Part shown: one piece after another, positions 27,652 to 37,400 of the stretch
How the letters are laid out: every line of letters begins with the position of its first letter
Position numbering within the stretch: the first letter of the stretch is position 1
NCBI RefSeq assembly: GCF_900187385.1
Contig: NZ_FYEY01000001.1
Span: forward strand, 5,766,001-5,830,000
Direction: 5' to 3'
Source: Streptomyces sp. 2114.4
GTDB taxonomy: Bacteria > Actinomycetota > Actinomycetes > Streptomycetales > Streptomycetaceae
Length of the DNA stretch: 64,000 nucleotides
Program-made: the position numbers and the translations under genes
The notes under the pieces: generated by a model
What the model was told of the DNA's origin: nothing
Seen by the model: only the letters and a program-made list of their open reading frames with translations
Databases searched by the model: none

Positions 27652-27693
27652 GGCCTCAGGGCCCGTACGGCGCCGCGTACGGGCCCTGAGGCC
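27652..27693. terminator. 18-bp-stem hairpin terminator
   Basis: GGCCTCAGGGCCCGTACG (27652-27669) and CGTACGGGCCCTGAGGCC (27676-27693) are perfectly complementary, loop 6 bases, directly after the DUF4360 gene. Confidence 0.75.
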
Positions 27694-27703
27694 GGGTACG
27701 ACG

Positions 27704-27738
27704 AAGGCCCCCGCACCAAGAGGTGTGGGGGCCTTTCG
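27704..27738. terminator. Second hairpin terminator, probably bidirectional
   Basis: AAGGCCCCCGCACC (27704-27717) pairs with GGTGTGGGGGCCTT (27722-27735), one G-T pair, T-rich on both strands; it lies between the DUF4360 gene and the convergent conservon. Confidence 0.75.
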
Positions 27739-27786
27739 TCGTACGGCGCGTGCGGGCACGCGTCCCGTGGACCGCTTGGCGCGGCC

Positions 27787-28365
27787 TTAGCGCAGGCGGG
27801 CCATCAGCGCGTGCTCCACGAGCGTGATGAGCGCGCTCTTGGCCTCGCTGCGGTGCCGGGCGTCGGTGGTGATGATCGGCGCGTCCGGGCCGATCTGCAG
27901 CGCCTCACGCACCTCGTCCGGCGTGTACGGCTGGTGGCCGTCGAAGCCGTTGAGGGCGATGACGAACGGCAGTCCGCTGTTCTCGAAGTAGTCGACCGCG
28001 GGGAAGCAGTCGGCGAGGCGCCGGGTGTCGACCAGCACCACGGCGCCGATGGCGCCACGGACCAGGTCGTCCCACATGAACCAGAAACGGTCCTGGCCCG
28101 GCGTACCGAAGAGGTACAGGATCAGGTCCTGGTCCAGGGTGATCCGGCCGAAGTCCATCGCCACGGTCGTGGTCGTCTTGTCCGGCGCGTGCGTGAGGTC
28201 GTCGATCCCCGCCGAAGCGGAAGTCATCACGGCTTCGGTACGCAGCGGATTGATCTCTGAGACGGCCCCGACGAACGTGGTCTTGCCCACGCCGAAGCCG
28301 CCCGCCACCACGATTTTCGCGGAGGTGGTGGAGCGGGCTGCACCGCTAGAGCTTGCGAAGTCCAC
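27787..28365 (-). CDS. cvnD: Conservon GTPase (CvnD-type Ras-like ATP/GTP-binding protein)
   Basis: A 192-residue small GTPase of the actinobacterial conservon family, thought to act as the switch of a membrane-bound signalling complex. The P-loop GGFGVGKTTFVG is near residue 22, followed by the switch region TTTVAMDFGRI, the DxxG-like FGTPGQDRF and the base-specificity region ALNGFDG. The GTG start at 28365 overlaps the end of cvnC by 20 bp. It is the last gene of the first (downstream) conservon. The role is from family knowledge; the target is unknown. Confidence 0.9.
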   Translation of the reverse strand: MDFASSSGAARSTTSAKIVVAGGFGVGKTTFVGAVSEINPLRTEAVMTSASAGIDDLTHAPDKTTTTVAMDFGRITLDQDLILYLFGTPGQDRFWFMWDDLVRGAIGAVVLVDTRRLADCFPAVDYFENSGLPFVIALNGFDGHQPYTPDEVREALQIGPDAPIITTDARHRSEAKSALITLVEHALMARLR

Positions 28366-28936
28366 TGAGCACCCTTTCGAGCAGTGTCACATCTGGCTGT
28401 CCGCCGGCGGTCTCGTCCCCGCCGGGCTGATGGATGGCGACGAGTCCGGCCTCCGCCAGGTCGGCGACGAGGATCCGGGCGACGCCGAGGGGGATGGAGA
28501 GAAGCGCGGAGATCTCGGCTACTGACTTGATCTCGCGGCAGAGGTGGCAGATGCGCTGGTGCTCCGGCAGCTGGCCCTGCATCTTCGCGGGGTCGGCGGT
28601 CGTGCTGACCAGCGCCTCGATGGCGAGCTGGTAGCGCGGCCTGGTCCGGCCTCCGGTCATGGCGTACGGGCGCACGAGCGGGTTGTTCGAGCCCGTGGGG
28701 GAGGGCTCGGGCGCGCGCCGCTGCGGCTGCACCGGCTGGATGCGCGGTGCCTGCGGCTGGTCGTACACCGAGGGCTCGTACGGCTGGGAGTCGTACGGCC
28801 GGGGCTGCTGCTGCGGGGGCCGCTGCGGCCGGCGGCTCGGCGCAGACGGGAAGTTGAAGCGGTTGTTATGGGTTTCGCCCACAGGCCCGGACTGCTGTCC
28901 GGAACCATACGGGTATCCGCTCGGGGGCGTTGCCAC
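28346..28936 (-). CDS. cvnC: Conservon DUF742 protein (CvnC-type)
   Basis: A 196-residue protein with a Pro/Gln/Arg-rich disordered N-terminal half (RRPQRPPQQQPRPYDSQPY) and a C-terminal DUF742 winged-helix-like domain (LVRPYAMTGGRTRPRYQLAI, HQRICHLCREIKSVAEISAL, GVARILVADLAEAGLVAIHQ). I chose the GTG at 28936, which follows GGAGGAGGAGAC; an ATG at 28978 in frame lacks a ribosome site. The gene overlaps cvnD by 20 bp, so the two are translationally coupled. Confidence 0.88.
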   Translation of the reverse strand: MATPPSGYPYGSGQQSGPVGETHNNRFNFPSAPSRRPQRPPQQQPRPYDSQPYEPSVYDQPQAPRIQPVQPQRRAPEPSPTGSNNPLVRPYAMTGGRTRPRYQLAIEALVSTTADPAKMQGQLPEHQRICHLCREIKSVAEISALLSIPLGVARILVADLAEAGLVAIHQPGGDETAGGQPDVTLLERVLSGLRKL

Positions 28937-29020
28937 GTCTCCTCCTCCAACTTGCCTGTCTGACGCCGGTCGCGCCACCGAACCATAAGGCGCGGTGGCG
29001 GGAAACGCACTGCCTGTCCT

Positions 29021-29434
29021 TTAGTTGAGAAGGCTGCCCTGCAGTTCGGCACGCAGATCCGGCGTCAGTACCGTGCCCGCGCGGTCGACCAGCAGAGCCA
29101 TCTCGTAGCCGACCAGACCGATGTCGCACTCGGGGTGTGCGAGCACGGCCAGCGACGATCCGTCCGAGACGGACATGATGAAGAGGAAGCCGCGTTCCAT
29201 CTCCACCACGGTCTGGTTGACGCTCCCGCCCTCGAAGATGCGGGACGCGCCGGAGGTCAGCGAGGTGAGGCCGGAGGCCACCGCCGCCAACTGATCGGCT
29301 CTGTCACGAGGGAAACCCTCGGACATGGCAAGGAGCAGCCCGTCCGCGGAGACCACGACCGTGTGGGACACCCCGGGGGTGTTGTCCACGAAGTTGGTGA
29401 TCAACCAGTTCAGATTCTGCGCCGCCTGGCTCAT
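29021..29434 (-). CDS. cvnB: Conservon roadblock/LC7 protein (CvnB-type)
   Basis: A 137-residue roadblock/LC7 domain protein, a family that acts on small GTPases as scaffold or activating partner. It begins MSQAAQNLNWLITNFVDNTP and shows VVVSADGLLLAMSEG, ASGLTSLTSGASRIFEGG and MERGFLFIMSVSDGSSL. The start at 29434 leaves 10 bp from the end of the kinase gene. It is almost identical to the product of 34053-34466, showing duplication of the conservon. Confidence 0.9.
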   Translation of the reverse strand: MSQAAQNLNWLITNFVDNTPGVSHTVVVSADGLLLAMSEGFPRDRADQLAAVASGLTSLTSGASRIFEGGSVNQTVVEMERGFLFIMSVSDGSSLAVLAHPECDIGLVGYEMALLVDRAGTVLTPDLRAELQGSLLN

Positions 29435-29444
29435 CGGGCTCACA

Positions 29445-32400
29445 CTAACGCTCCTGATCGTAGGTGCTGCCGGGGCCGAAGCCCTGTTGGTCATTCTGGG
29501 GGACCCCGGAGGGGTCCGTGCCGACGTTGCGTCCCTGCTGGACACCGCGGCGCAGGTTACTCAGCCTGCCACGGACGTCCTCCGGGGCGCGGGAGACCTG
29601 GGGGCCGCCCTGCGGCGTCTGCTCCGCGGCACCTTCGACCAGGTTGGCCTTGGGCACCCGCCGGGGGAGGCCGGAGGAGGTGACTCCGCCCGCCTTCGGC
29701 TCGCGCAGCTGCTCCGCCCGCTCCCAGCGCTGGTCGTTGGAGCTGCGCCAGTCGGAGCCATCCTGGCCGGTCTCCGGCGCGCTCCGCTGCTGCTGCACCT
29801 GCGGTGCCTGCTGGTCGCGGCCTCCGCGGCGCGGAAGGCCGGCGTCCGTCAGCGACGGGGCGTCGCTCGGTGTGGGGCCCGGACGCTCGAATGGTACGCG
29901 CTCGGGGGCGTCAGCGGGAGCGGCAGTGGTATTCCGGTCGGATTCCGCTTCGGCCCCGAAGTAGCCCTCGAAGGCAGGGCGTTCGGGCCAGTCGTCCGAC
30001 GGTCCCGCTTCGCGGGAGACAAAGGGCTGCTGGCCCGTGGTCTCGGCGAAGCTCCCCTCGCCGAACGCCTGGTGGCCCTGGGACCGGTCGTCGTAGAGCG
30101 GTTGATCGGCTTCCGCATATGCCTGGGACGGGTAGTCCTGGTAGGCACCGGGGGACTCCTGGTAGCCACCGGCGGACGGCGCCTCGTCACGGAAGAGCGG
30201 ACGCTCGCCGCCCTCGTACTCGGCGGCCTGCTCACCGCCCGTCTGGGCCTCCAGGGCTGCCCGGCGCTCCTCGCGGAGCAGCGAGCGGCCCATCATGTCC
30301 AGATCCGCGCCGTCCGTACGGCCGTAGCGGCTGTCGTCGAAGCCCAGCTCGGCGGCGGTGCGCTGATGGGGCTCGTACGACGCCTGCTGGTGCTCCGGAA
30401 CGATCCGGGAGACCGTGAAGTCGGCATCGTAGTCGGCGGCCTGCTCGTCGCCGCCACCACCGTGGGTGATCGCCTCGGGCAGCATGACCAGGGACGTGGT
30501 GCCCGCCTGCTCGCCGGAGGGGCGCAGCTGCACCCGGATCCCGTGCCGGTCGGCCAGCCGGCCGACCACGAACAGGCCCATGCGCTGGGAGATCGCGGCA
30601 TCCACGCTCGGCGGGTTGGCCAGCTTGTGGTTGATGTCCGCGAAGTCCTCGGGGGTGAGCCCGATGCCCTTGTCGTGGATCTCGATCATCACCCGGCCGT
30701 CGGGCAGCCGGGTCGCGGCGACCCGCACCTTGGTCTGCGGCGAGGAGAACGTGGTGGCGTTCTCCAGCAGCTCGGACAGCAGGTGCACGAGGTCGGTCAC
30801 GGCGGTGCCGTGGATCTCGCTCTCGGGGACGCCGGTGAGTTCTATTCGCTCGTAGGACTCGACCTCGGAGGTCGCCGCCCGCAGGACGTCGACCAGCGGC
30901 ACCGGCTGGTTCCAGCGCCGGCCGGGCTCCTCGCCCGCGAGGATGAGGAGGTTTTCGCCGTTGCGCCGCATACGCGTGGCGAGGTGGTCGAGCCGGAAGA
31001 GGTTCTCCAGCTGGTCCGGGTCCGCCTCGTTGTTCTCCAGGTCGGTGATCAGCTCCAGCTGGCGCTCGATCAGACCCTGGTTGCGGCTGGAAAGGTTGGT
31101 GAAGATCGCGTTGACGTTGCCCCGCAGCAGGGCCTGCTCGGCGGCGAGCCGGACGGCCTCGCGGTGCACCTGGTCGAAGGCGCGGGCGACCTCGCCGATC
31201 TCGTCGGTGGTGGCGATCGGGATCGGCTGCACCCGGGTGTCGACCCGGCCCGGGTCGGTCCGCGAGAGCTGGTCGACCAGCATCGGCAGCCGCTGCTCGG
31301 CGATGCCGAAGGCGGCGGTCCGCAGCTGGCGCATGTTCCGGCTCATCCGGCGGGCCATCAGACCGGCCACCACGAAGGCGATGATCAGCGCGGCCAGCAC
31401 GATGCCGGAGTCGACGAAGGTGGACCGCCGGGCGTCCTCGGAGATCTGGGCCGCCTCGTTCACGGCCTTGTTCGCCAGGTCCTTCTCGATGGACCGGTAC
31501 ATGTCGAACTTGCCGGTCGCAGCCGCGAAGTAGCTGTCCGAGGTGACGCCGCGCGCGCCCAGCGTCTCGGGCGCCGCGCCGGTGCCGATCAGGGTGCCCA
31601 TCTGGTCGATCGACGGCGGGGTGCGGAACGGGCGGCCGGCGGCCTGCGCCTGCGCCTTCGCCCGTGCGATCTTCTGCTGCGCGGCCTGCTTGAGCGCGCC
31701 GGCGTCCTTGGTCAGCCGCTCGACGTCCTCGGGCGTGCCGCCGGAGGTGTACTCGCCGATGGCGATGCCCTCCAGGTAGCGGTACGACGCGAAGGCGGTC
31801 AGCTGCAGCTTGTGCTCCTTGCCGCCCTGCGGGGTCGCCGGGTCCACCAGGAGGTGGGTGCCGATGGAGCGCTCAAGGGACTCGGCGGCCTTGGCCAGCG
31901 CGATGGCGTAGACCGTACGGCCGTAGGAGGTGATGTTGCCGGTGCCCAGGCCGAGTTCGTTGGCGAACTCCATCAGCGGGTGCTGGACCTCGACATAGCC
32001 CTCTTCGGTCTGCACACCGTGCAGCCGGGAGGTGTAGGCGGCCTGACGCAGCTTCTGGAGCTTGGGCTCGACCTTCTCGAACGCGGCGAGACGGCGCTTG
32101 AGGCCCGGCTTGTCCGGAATGGTCTTGGCGGCCTGGTGGAACGCGTCGGCGGCGGCGTCGGTGGTGTCCCGCGCCTGCTGGACGACGGGGTCGTCCTTCT
32201 TGCCCTTCAGCAGCGGCGCCGCGGTGCGGTCACGCTCGTCGATCAGGGCGGTGCTGTAGGAGAGCGCGGCGCGCACCAGCTTCGCGGTGTTCTCCGCGTC
32301 CTGCGCCTCCTGCCAGGTGCCGAACGAGCTGTCCACGCGCAGACCGCCGAAGACCAGGGCGAGCAGTACGGGGATCAGCAGAATGGCGTTCAGGCGGGTC

Positions 32401-32561
32401 GCCACGCGCCAGTTGCGCGGGGAGTACTTACCGCCACTGACCGGAGGCTTCGCGGCCGGATTTTCGGGCGCGTCGGAAGCCGGTAGGCCACCTCTGGGTG
32501 GCGGGGTGAAGTTGCCCCGCCGCGGTTCCTGCGGCTCGGGGCTCGCCTTGCTTCGCCTCAC
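29445..32561 (-). CDS. cvnA: Conservon sensor histidine kinase with NIT domain (CvnA-type)
   Basis: A 1038-residue membrane sensor. A first membrane helix (ILLIPVLLALVFGGLRV) follows a 50-residue cytoplasmic tail; the extracytoplasmic nitrate/nitrite-sensing-like domain spans about residues 75-385; the second helix (GIVLAALIIAFVVAGLMA) leads to a HAMP region and a HATPase domain with NATTFSSPQTKVRV, EIHDKGIGL and GLFVVGRLADRHGI. About 300 residues of low-complexity, acidic and Gln/Pro-rich tail end in the conserved SGLPRRVPKANLVEG segment. It heads the cvnA-B-C-D operon. Ligand unknown; family members affect development and antibiotic production in S. coelicolor. Confidence 0.9.
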   Translation of the reverse strand: MRRSKASPEPQEPRRGNFTPPPRGGLPASDAPENPAAKPPVSGGKYSPRNWRVATRLNAILLIPVLLALVFGGLRVDSSFGTWQEAQDAENTAKLVRAALSYSTALIDERDRTAAPLLKGKKDDPVVQQARDTTDAAADAFHQAAKTIPDKPGLKRRLAAFEKVEPKLQKLRQAAYTSRLHGVQTEEGYVEVQHPLMEFANELGLGTGNITSYGRTVYAIALAKAAESLERSIGTHLLVDPATPQGGKEHKLQLTAFASYRYLEGIAIGEYTSGGTPEDVERLTKDAGALKQAAQQKIARAKAQAQAAGRPFRTPPSIDQMGTLIGTGAAPETLGARGVTSDSYFAAATGKFDMYRSIEKDLANKAVNEAAQISEDARRSTFVDSGIVLAALIIAFVVAGLMARRMSRNMRQLRTAAFGIAEQRLPMLVDQLSRTDPGRVDTRVQPIPIATTDEIGEVARAFDQVHREAVRLAAEQALLRGNVNAIFTNLSSRNQGLIERQLELITDLENNEADPDQLENLFRLDHLATRMRRNGENLLILAGEEPGRRWNQPVPLVDVLRAATSEVESYERIELTGVPESEIHGTAVTDLVHLLSELLENATTFSSPQTKVRVAATRLPDGRVMIEIHDKGIGLTPEDFADINHKLANPPSVDAAISQRMGLFVVGRLADRHGIRVQLRPSGEQAGTTSLVMLPEAITHGGGGDEQAADYDADFTVSRIVPEHQQASYEPHQRTAAELGFDDSRYGRTDGADLDMMGRSLLREERRAALEAQTGGEQAAEYEGGERPLFRDEAPSAGGYQESPGAYQDYPSQAYAEADQPLYDDRSQGHQAFGEGSFAETTGQQPFVSREAGPSDDWPERPAFEGYFGAEAESDRNTTAAPADAPERVPFERPGPTPSDAPSLTDAGLPRRGGRDQQAPQVQQQRSAPETGQDGSDWRSSNDQRWERAEQLREPKAGGVTSSGLPRRVPKANLVEGAAEQTPQGGPQVSRAPEDVRGRLSNLRRGVQQGRNVGTDPSGVPQNDQQGFGPGSTYDQER

Positions 32562-32963
32562 TCGACCAACAACCTCTCGGCGCCGGCACTGATTTGCTGT
32601 GCCGTTTCTTCTGGGCGTTCCTACTCCGGAGTTTCAGCGAATTTCAGCACGTCAGGGCGGTGCGTTCCAAACACTGGGTAAAGCCGGAGCGGGGCCGAAA
32701 GGGCCTGAGATAAAAGGGGCGTTAAGGGCGAGCGGCGCCAAAATGCAGGAGATTTGTGAGCGCAGCGAAGCCGGGCATGCGCGCGGGGTGTCGAAAGCCC
32801 GCTGATTCACTGTCGAAACGTTATGAAGCAAATTTGATGGCGTGTCGAAGGACACAGATCCACTCACGGATGCCGGGAACCCGGCCCGGGCAGGGGAGAA
32901 CGCCCCCGCCGGTGACAACTGCCCTGCGGCCCGCTCCCGGTGCGGGAGCGGGCCGCCCGAGCG
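32562..32963 (-). promoter_or_regulatory. Intergenic region between the two conservons (promoter of the downstream one)
   Basis: About 400 bases with no supported gene. The part at 32640-32870 is markedly less GC-rich than the surroundings and lies upstream of the minus-strand kinase gene, so it is the probable promoter of the downstream conservon; I cannot place its boxes with confidence. Confidence 0.45.
32926..32956 (-). terminator. Terminator of the upstream conservon
   Basis: GCGGCCCGCTCCCG (32926-32939) and CGGGAGCGGGCCGC (32943-32956) form a perfect 14-bp stem with a 3-base loop just past the minus-strand GTPase stop at 32964. Confidence 0.7.
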
Positions 32964-33557
32964 CTACTGCAGCCGGGCCATCAGCGCATGCTCCACGAGC
33001 GTGATGAGCGCGCTCTTGGCCTCGCTGCGGTGCCGGGCGTCGGTCATGATGATCGGGGTCCCCGGGCTGATCTGCAGCGCCTCACGCACCTCTTCGGGCG
33101 TGTGCGGCTGATACCCCTCGAAACCGTTGAGGGCGACGACGAACGGCAGTCCGCTGTTCTCGAAGTAGTCGACCGCGGCGAAGCAGTCGGCCAGCCGGCG
33201 GGTGTCGACCAGCACCACGGCACCGATGGCACCGCGGACCAGGTCGTCCCACATGAACCAGAAGCGGTCCTGGCCCGGCGTACCGAAGAGGTACAGGATC
33301 AGGTCCTGGTCCAGGGTGATCCGGCCGAAGTCCATCGCCACGGTCGTCGTGGTCTTGTCCTGGACGTGGCTGAGGTCGTCGATCCCCGCCGAGGCGGAGG
33401 TCATCACGGCCTCCGTGCGCAGCGGATTGATCTCTGAGACGGCCCCGACGAACGTGGTCTTGCCCACGCCGAAGCCGCCCGCCACCACGATCTTGGCGGA
33501 CGTGGTGGCGCGGGTCCCGTTCCCGTCGGAGCTGCTGTCAGAGCTTGCGAAGTCCAC
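32964..33557 (-). CDS. cvnD: Conservon GTPase (CvnD-type), second copy
   Basis: A 197-residue paralogue of the GTPase at 27787-28365, with the same P-loop GGFGVGKTTFVG, switch region TTTVAMDFGRI and FGTPGQDRFWFMWDD; the sequences differ mainly at the extreme N-terminus and in a few loops. Its start overlaps cvnC by 20 bp exactly as in the other conservon. The near identity means paralogue cross-talk is possible. It is followed by a strong terminator. Confidence 0.9.
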   Translation of the reverse strand: MDFASSDSSSDGNGTRATTSAKIVVAGGFGVGKTTFVGAVSEINPLRTEAVMTSASAGIDDLSHVQDKTTTTVAMDFGRITLDQDLILYLFGTPGQDRFWFMWDDLVRGAIGAVVLVDTRRLADCFAAVDYFENSGLPFVVALNGFEGYQPHTPEEVREALQISPGTPIIMTDARHRSEAKSALITLVEHALMARLQ

Positions 33558-33948
33558 TGAGCACCCTCTCGAGCAAGGTCACGTCCGGCGTACCGCCGGC
33601 CTCACCGCTGCCGCCGGGCTGGTGGATCGCCACCATGCCGGCCTCTGCCAGGTCCGCGACCAGAATCCGCGCCACACCCAGCGGGATGTGGAGCAGCGCG
33701 GAGACCTCGGCGACCGACTTCACCTCACGGCACAGGTGGCAGATCCGCTGGTGCTCGGGCAGCAGCCCGGGCAGCTGAGAGGGGTCGGCGGTCGTGCTGA
33801 CCAGCGCCTCTATGGCGAGCTGGTAACGCGGCCTGGTCCGGCCTCCGGTCATGGCGTACGGGCGCACCAGCGGCTGGTCACCTTCGCTCCCGTACGGCGC
33901 TTGGCTGTAGGCGCCGTACGGGCCGGAAGTGGCAGGTGGCGGGGTCAT
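33538..33948 (-). CDS. cvnC: Conservon DUF742 protein (CvnC-type), second copy
   Basis: A 136-residue DUF742 protein starting MTPPPATSGPYGAYSQAPYG at an ATG preceded by CCGGAGGAC. The C-terminal 110 residues align closely with the copy at 28346-28936 (LVRPYAMTGGRTRPRYQLAI, LLPEHQRICHLCREVKSVAE), but the long Pro/Gln-rich N-terminal segment of that copy is missing. The frame is open far upstream, but that part overlaps cvnB and has the wrong codon bias. Coupled to cvnD by a 20-bp overlap. Confidence 0.88.
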   Translation of the reverse strand: MTPPPATSGPYGAYSQAPYGSEGDQPLVRPYAMTGGRTRPRYQLAIEALVSTTADPSQLPGLLPEHQRICHLCREVKSVAEVSALLHIPLGVARILVADLAEAGMVAIHQPGGSGEAGGTPDVTLLERVLSGLRKL

Positions 33949-34052
33949 GGGTCCTCCGGGCGGGACAACTGACGTGTCGTCGGGTTGGGCCGGTGGGGGG
34001 TGCGGCACACGGGTGGTTGGGTGCTGAACGGTGCGGCGCTGCGGGCGCCGCT

Positions 34053-34466
34053 TCAGTGCAGCAGGCTGCCCTGCAATTCGGCGCGCAGATCGGGCGTCAG
34101 GACCGTGCCTGCGCGATCGACCAGCAGCGCCATTTCGTAGCCGACCAGGCCGATGTCGCACTCGGGGTGCGCCAGAACGGCCAGCGACGATCCGTCGGAG
34201 ACGGACATGATGAAGAGGAACCCCCGCTCCATCTCCACAACGGTCTGGTTCACCGTCCCGCCCTCGAAGATGCGGGACGCGCCGGAGGTCAGCGAGGTCA
34301 GGCCGGAGGCCACCGCCGCCAACTGATCGGCACGGTCGCGGGGGAAGCCTTCGGACATCGCGAGCAGCAGTCCGTCCGCGGAGACCACCACCGTGTGCGA
34401 CACCCCGGGGGTGTTGTCCACGAAGTTGGTGATCAACCAGTTCAGGTTCTGCGCCGCCTGGCTCAT
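34053..34466 (-). CDS. cvnB: Conservon roadblock/LC7 protein (CvnB-type), second copy
   Basis: A 137-residue protein that differs from the copy at 29021-29434 at only a few positions (for example the glycine-rich GGTVNQT versus GGSVNQT, and the last residue). Roadblock/LC7 domain throughout. It starts 10 bp after the end of the kinase gene. Such strong conservation between paralogues contrasts with the divergence of the two sensor kinases. Confidence 0.9.
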   Translation of the reverse strand: MSQAAQNLNWLITNFVDNTPGVSHTVVVSADGLLLAMSEGFPRDRADQLAAVASGLTSLTSGASRIFEGGTVNQTVVEMERGFLFIMSVSDGSSLAVLAHPECDIGLVGYEMALLVDRAGTVLTPDLRAELQGSLLH

Positions 34467-34475
34467 CGGACTCAA

Positions 34476-37400
34476 CTAACGCTCCTGCTGGTGTGTGGGA
34501 TCGACAATGCCGTGATTGCCGGTGGACGACGTCCCGGCCTGCCGGCCTTGCTGGATACCCCGACGGAGATTGGTCAGGCGCCCCCGCACATCGCCGGGCG
34601 CACGCGAGACCTGCGGACCGCTCTGGGTGGGCTGCTGTTGCGCGGTGCCCGCGACGAGGTTCGCGCGCGGCACCCGGCGGGGCAGCCCCGAGGTGGTGAT
34701 ACCGCCCGCGGCGGGCTGGCGGATCTGCTCCGCCTGCCGCCAGGTCTCGTCGTTCGGCGAGCTGCGCCACTGCGAGGCCTCGGCGGGCGCCGCGTTGCGG
34801 GCGCCGTTGACCGGTGCCTCGCCGCGGGCGCCACCGCGTACCTCGCCGTCCTGGGCGGATCCGCGGCGCGGCAGCCGCGAGGCCTCGGGCTCGGCGTCAC
34901 CCTGGGGCGGCACCCCGGCAGCGGTGGCCGCGGGGTGTTGAACCAGTTGGACTCGATGGTGTCGAAGATCGGCGTACGGCCGTCGCCGGGACCGGCGTCC
35001 GCGTTGCCGAGCACATCGGCGGACGGCGCACCGCCCTCCTGCGGCTGCGGCGCCGGGAACTGCCCGGTGCCCTGCGACTCGTCGGCGTACCCACCGCGGT
35101 CGGCGTCCGGCCGCCGGTACTGGCCGGTGCTGCTGCCGGGCTGCTCGTACTGGCCGGTGTCGCTGTCGGGCCGCTGGTACTGGCCGGTGCTGCTGTCGGG
35201 CTGCTCGTACTGGCCGGTGCTGCTGCCGGGCTGCTCGTACTGCCCGGTGTCACTGCCGGACTGCGGGAACTGGCCCGTCTCGTACTGGCCGGTGTCGTAC
35301 CGCCCGGCGTCGTACTGCTCCGTCTCGTACCGGCCCGTCTCGCGCTGACCCGTGTCGGGCCGGCCCGTCCCGGTCTCCGGCACGGCGAACTGCCCGGTGC
35401 CCTCGGGCTCATTGCCCGCGCCCCGGCCCGCCGGACGCGCGCCGGGCCGGCCGCGTCCGCCCTGGGAGCCGTCCGCGGCGGGCGGCGGCCCGTTGAAGTC
35501 GGGACGGGCGAACGCCGCGGTGTCACCGGGGCCGCCGCTCGGCGCGGGCCGCTCGAAGCTGCCGGTGCTCTCCGGCTCCTCGTGCCCACGGGGCCGGTCC
35601 TGCGCCTCGCGGGGCGTCAGCGGCCAGTCGTCGGAGCCGCCGCGCTCACGGCGCGCACCCCAGCTCGTACCGCCCGGCTGCGCAGTGCCCTGGCCACCCT
35701 GGCCGCCGGCCGGAGAACCGCCCGGCAGTTCGGCAGCGGGATTCCGGGCCGGCAGCTGCGGACGCTCCTCACGGCGCGGTGCGCCGGTGGGCGGTGCCAC
35801 GGTGGGCGCCGGGCCGTTGTCCGCGCCGCGGGTGGGCAGCGAGGGACGCGAGTCGCCGGGACGGCCGGCGACCGGGCGGGCATCGCCGCCGCGCGCCGGG
35901 GCGCCGGGCGAGCCCGCGCCGGGAGGCGCCGTACGGCCGGCCGGTGCCGGGGCACCGAAGGCGTTCGGCGCACCGCCGCCGGGGCCGCCACCGGGCCCGC
36001 CGCGGCCGGGCAGCGCGGGGCGCCCGCCGGCCGTCGGACCCGAGCCGACCTGTCCGCGCGGCTGCAGCCCGGCGAGCCGGCTGGACTGCCCGCCGCCGTG
36101 GTCGCCGCCGGCCTTGGCGTTGCTCGGCGCCGGCTTCTTGCCGCCCTGGGCGAGATCGACCGGCAGCATGACCAGCGCGGTGGTGCCGCCGGAGTCGGAG
36201 GGGCGCAGCTGGATACGGATGCCGTGCCGCAGCGACAGCCGGCCGACCACGAACAGACCCATCCGCCGGGAGACCGAGACGTCCACGGTCGGCGGGCTGG
36301 CCAGCCGCTCGTTGATCGCCGACAGGTCCTCGGGGGACAGGCCGATGCCGGTGTCGTGGATCTCGACCAGCACCCGGCCGTCGGGCAGCGCGTGACCGGT
36401 GACCTTGACCTTGGTCTGCGGGGAGGAGAACGAGGTGGCGTTCTCCAGCAGCTCGGCGAGGAGGTGCACGAGGTCGTTGACGACCCGGCCCGCGACCTCG
36501 GTCTGCGGAACGGCGTTGAGCTCGATCCGCTCGTACTGCTCCACCTCGGAGGCGGCGGCACGCAGGACGTCGACCAGCGGCACCGGACGCGTCCACCGGC
36601 GCCCCGGCTCCTCACCCGCGAGGACCAGGAGGTTCTCGCCGTTACGGCGCATACGGGTCGCGAGGTGGTCGAGCTTGAAGAGAGAGGACAGCTGGTCCGG
36701 GTCGGCCTCGCGGGACTCCAGTTCGGAGATCAGCGAGAGCTGACGCTGGATGAGGCCCTGCGAACGGCGCGAGAGGTTGGTGAACATCGCGTTGACGTTG
36801 CCCCGCAGCAGCGCCTGCTCGGAGGCGAGGCGGACCGCCTCGCGGTGCACGTCGTCGAAGGCCGCGGCCACCCGGCCGATCTCGTCCCGGCTGTGCACAC
36901 CGACCGACTGGACGGAGGTGTCCACGTCCTGCGGGTCGGACTCGGACAGCTGCTTGACGAGCTCGGGCAGCCGGTCCTGGGCGACCTTCTGCGCGGTGTC
37001 CTGCAGCCGGCGCAGCGAGCGGACCATGGACCGGGCCACGACGAACGCGCCGACCAGCGAGACGCCGAGGACGAGCAGGATCAGCGCACCGCTGATGATC
37101 GCGGACTGGGTGGCCTCGCTGCGCAGCTTGCGGGACTTCTGCTCCATCTCCGAGAGCAGCGTGGTCTCGATCCGCGACATCTCGTCGATCTTGACGGTGT
37201 CGGAGTCGTACCAGTCGAGGTAGCGGTAGTCCTGGCTGCGGATGCCGGAACCGCTGGCGAAGGCGCGGTGCGCGAAGGCGACCGCGGCCTTGATCTCGTC
37301 GTTGTTGCCGTCCAGACCGCGGGTGAGCGCGCCGGCGTTGTTGGTGTAGATCTGCGAGAAGCGGTCGCGGGCCGCCTTCTCGCTGTCCTCGGCGTTACGG

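Noticed and set aside
29325..32486. Very long plus-strand frame (1053 codons) over the first conservon kinase
   Set aside because: Overlaps cvnA in antisense; the minus strand has the NIT/HATPase features and conserved neighbours.
34931..34935. Classical programmed -1 frameshift in cvnA
   Set aside because: No slippery heptamer or downstream pseudoknot seen; only a CCCCG run, so an indel is more likely than programmed slippage.
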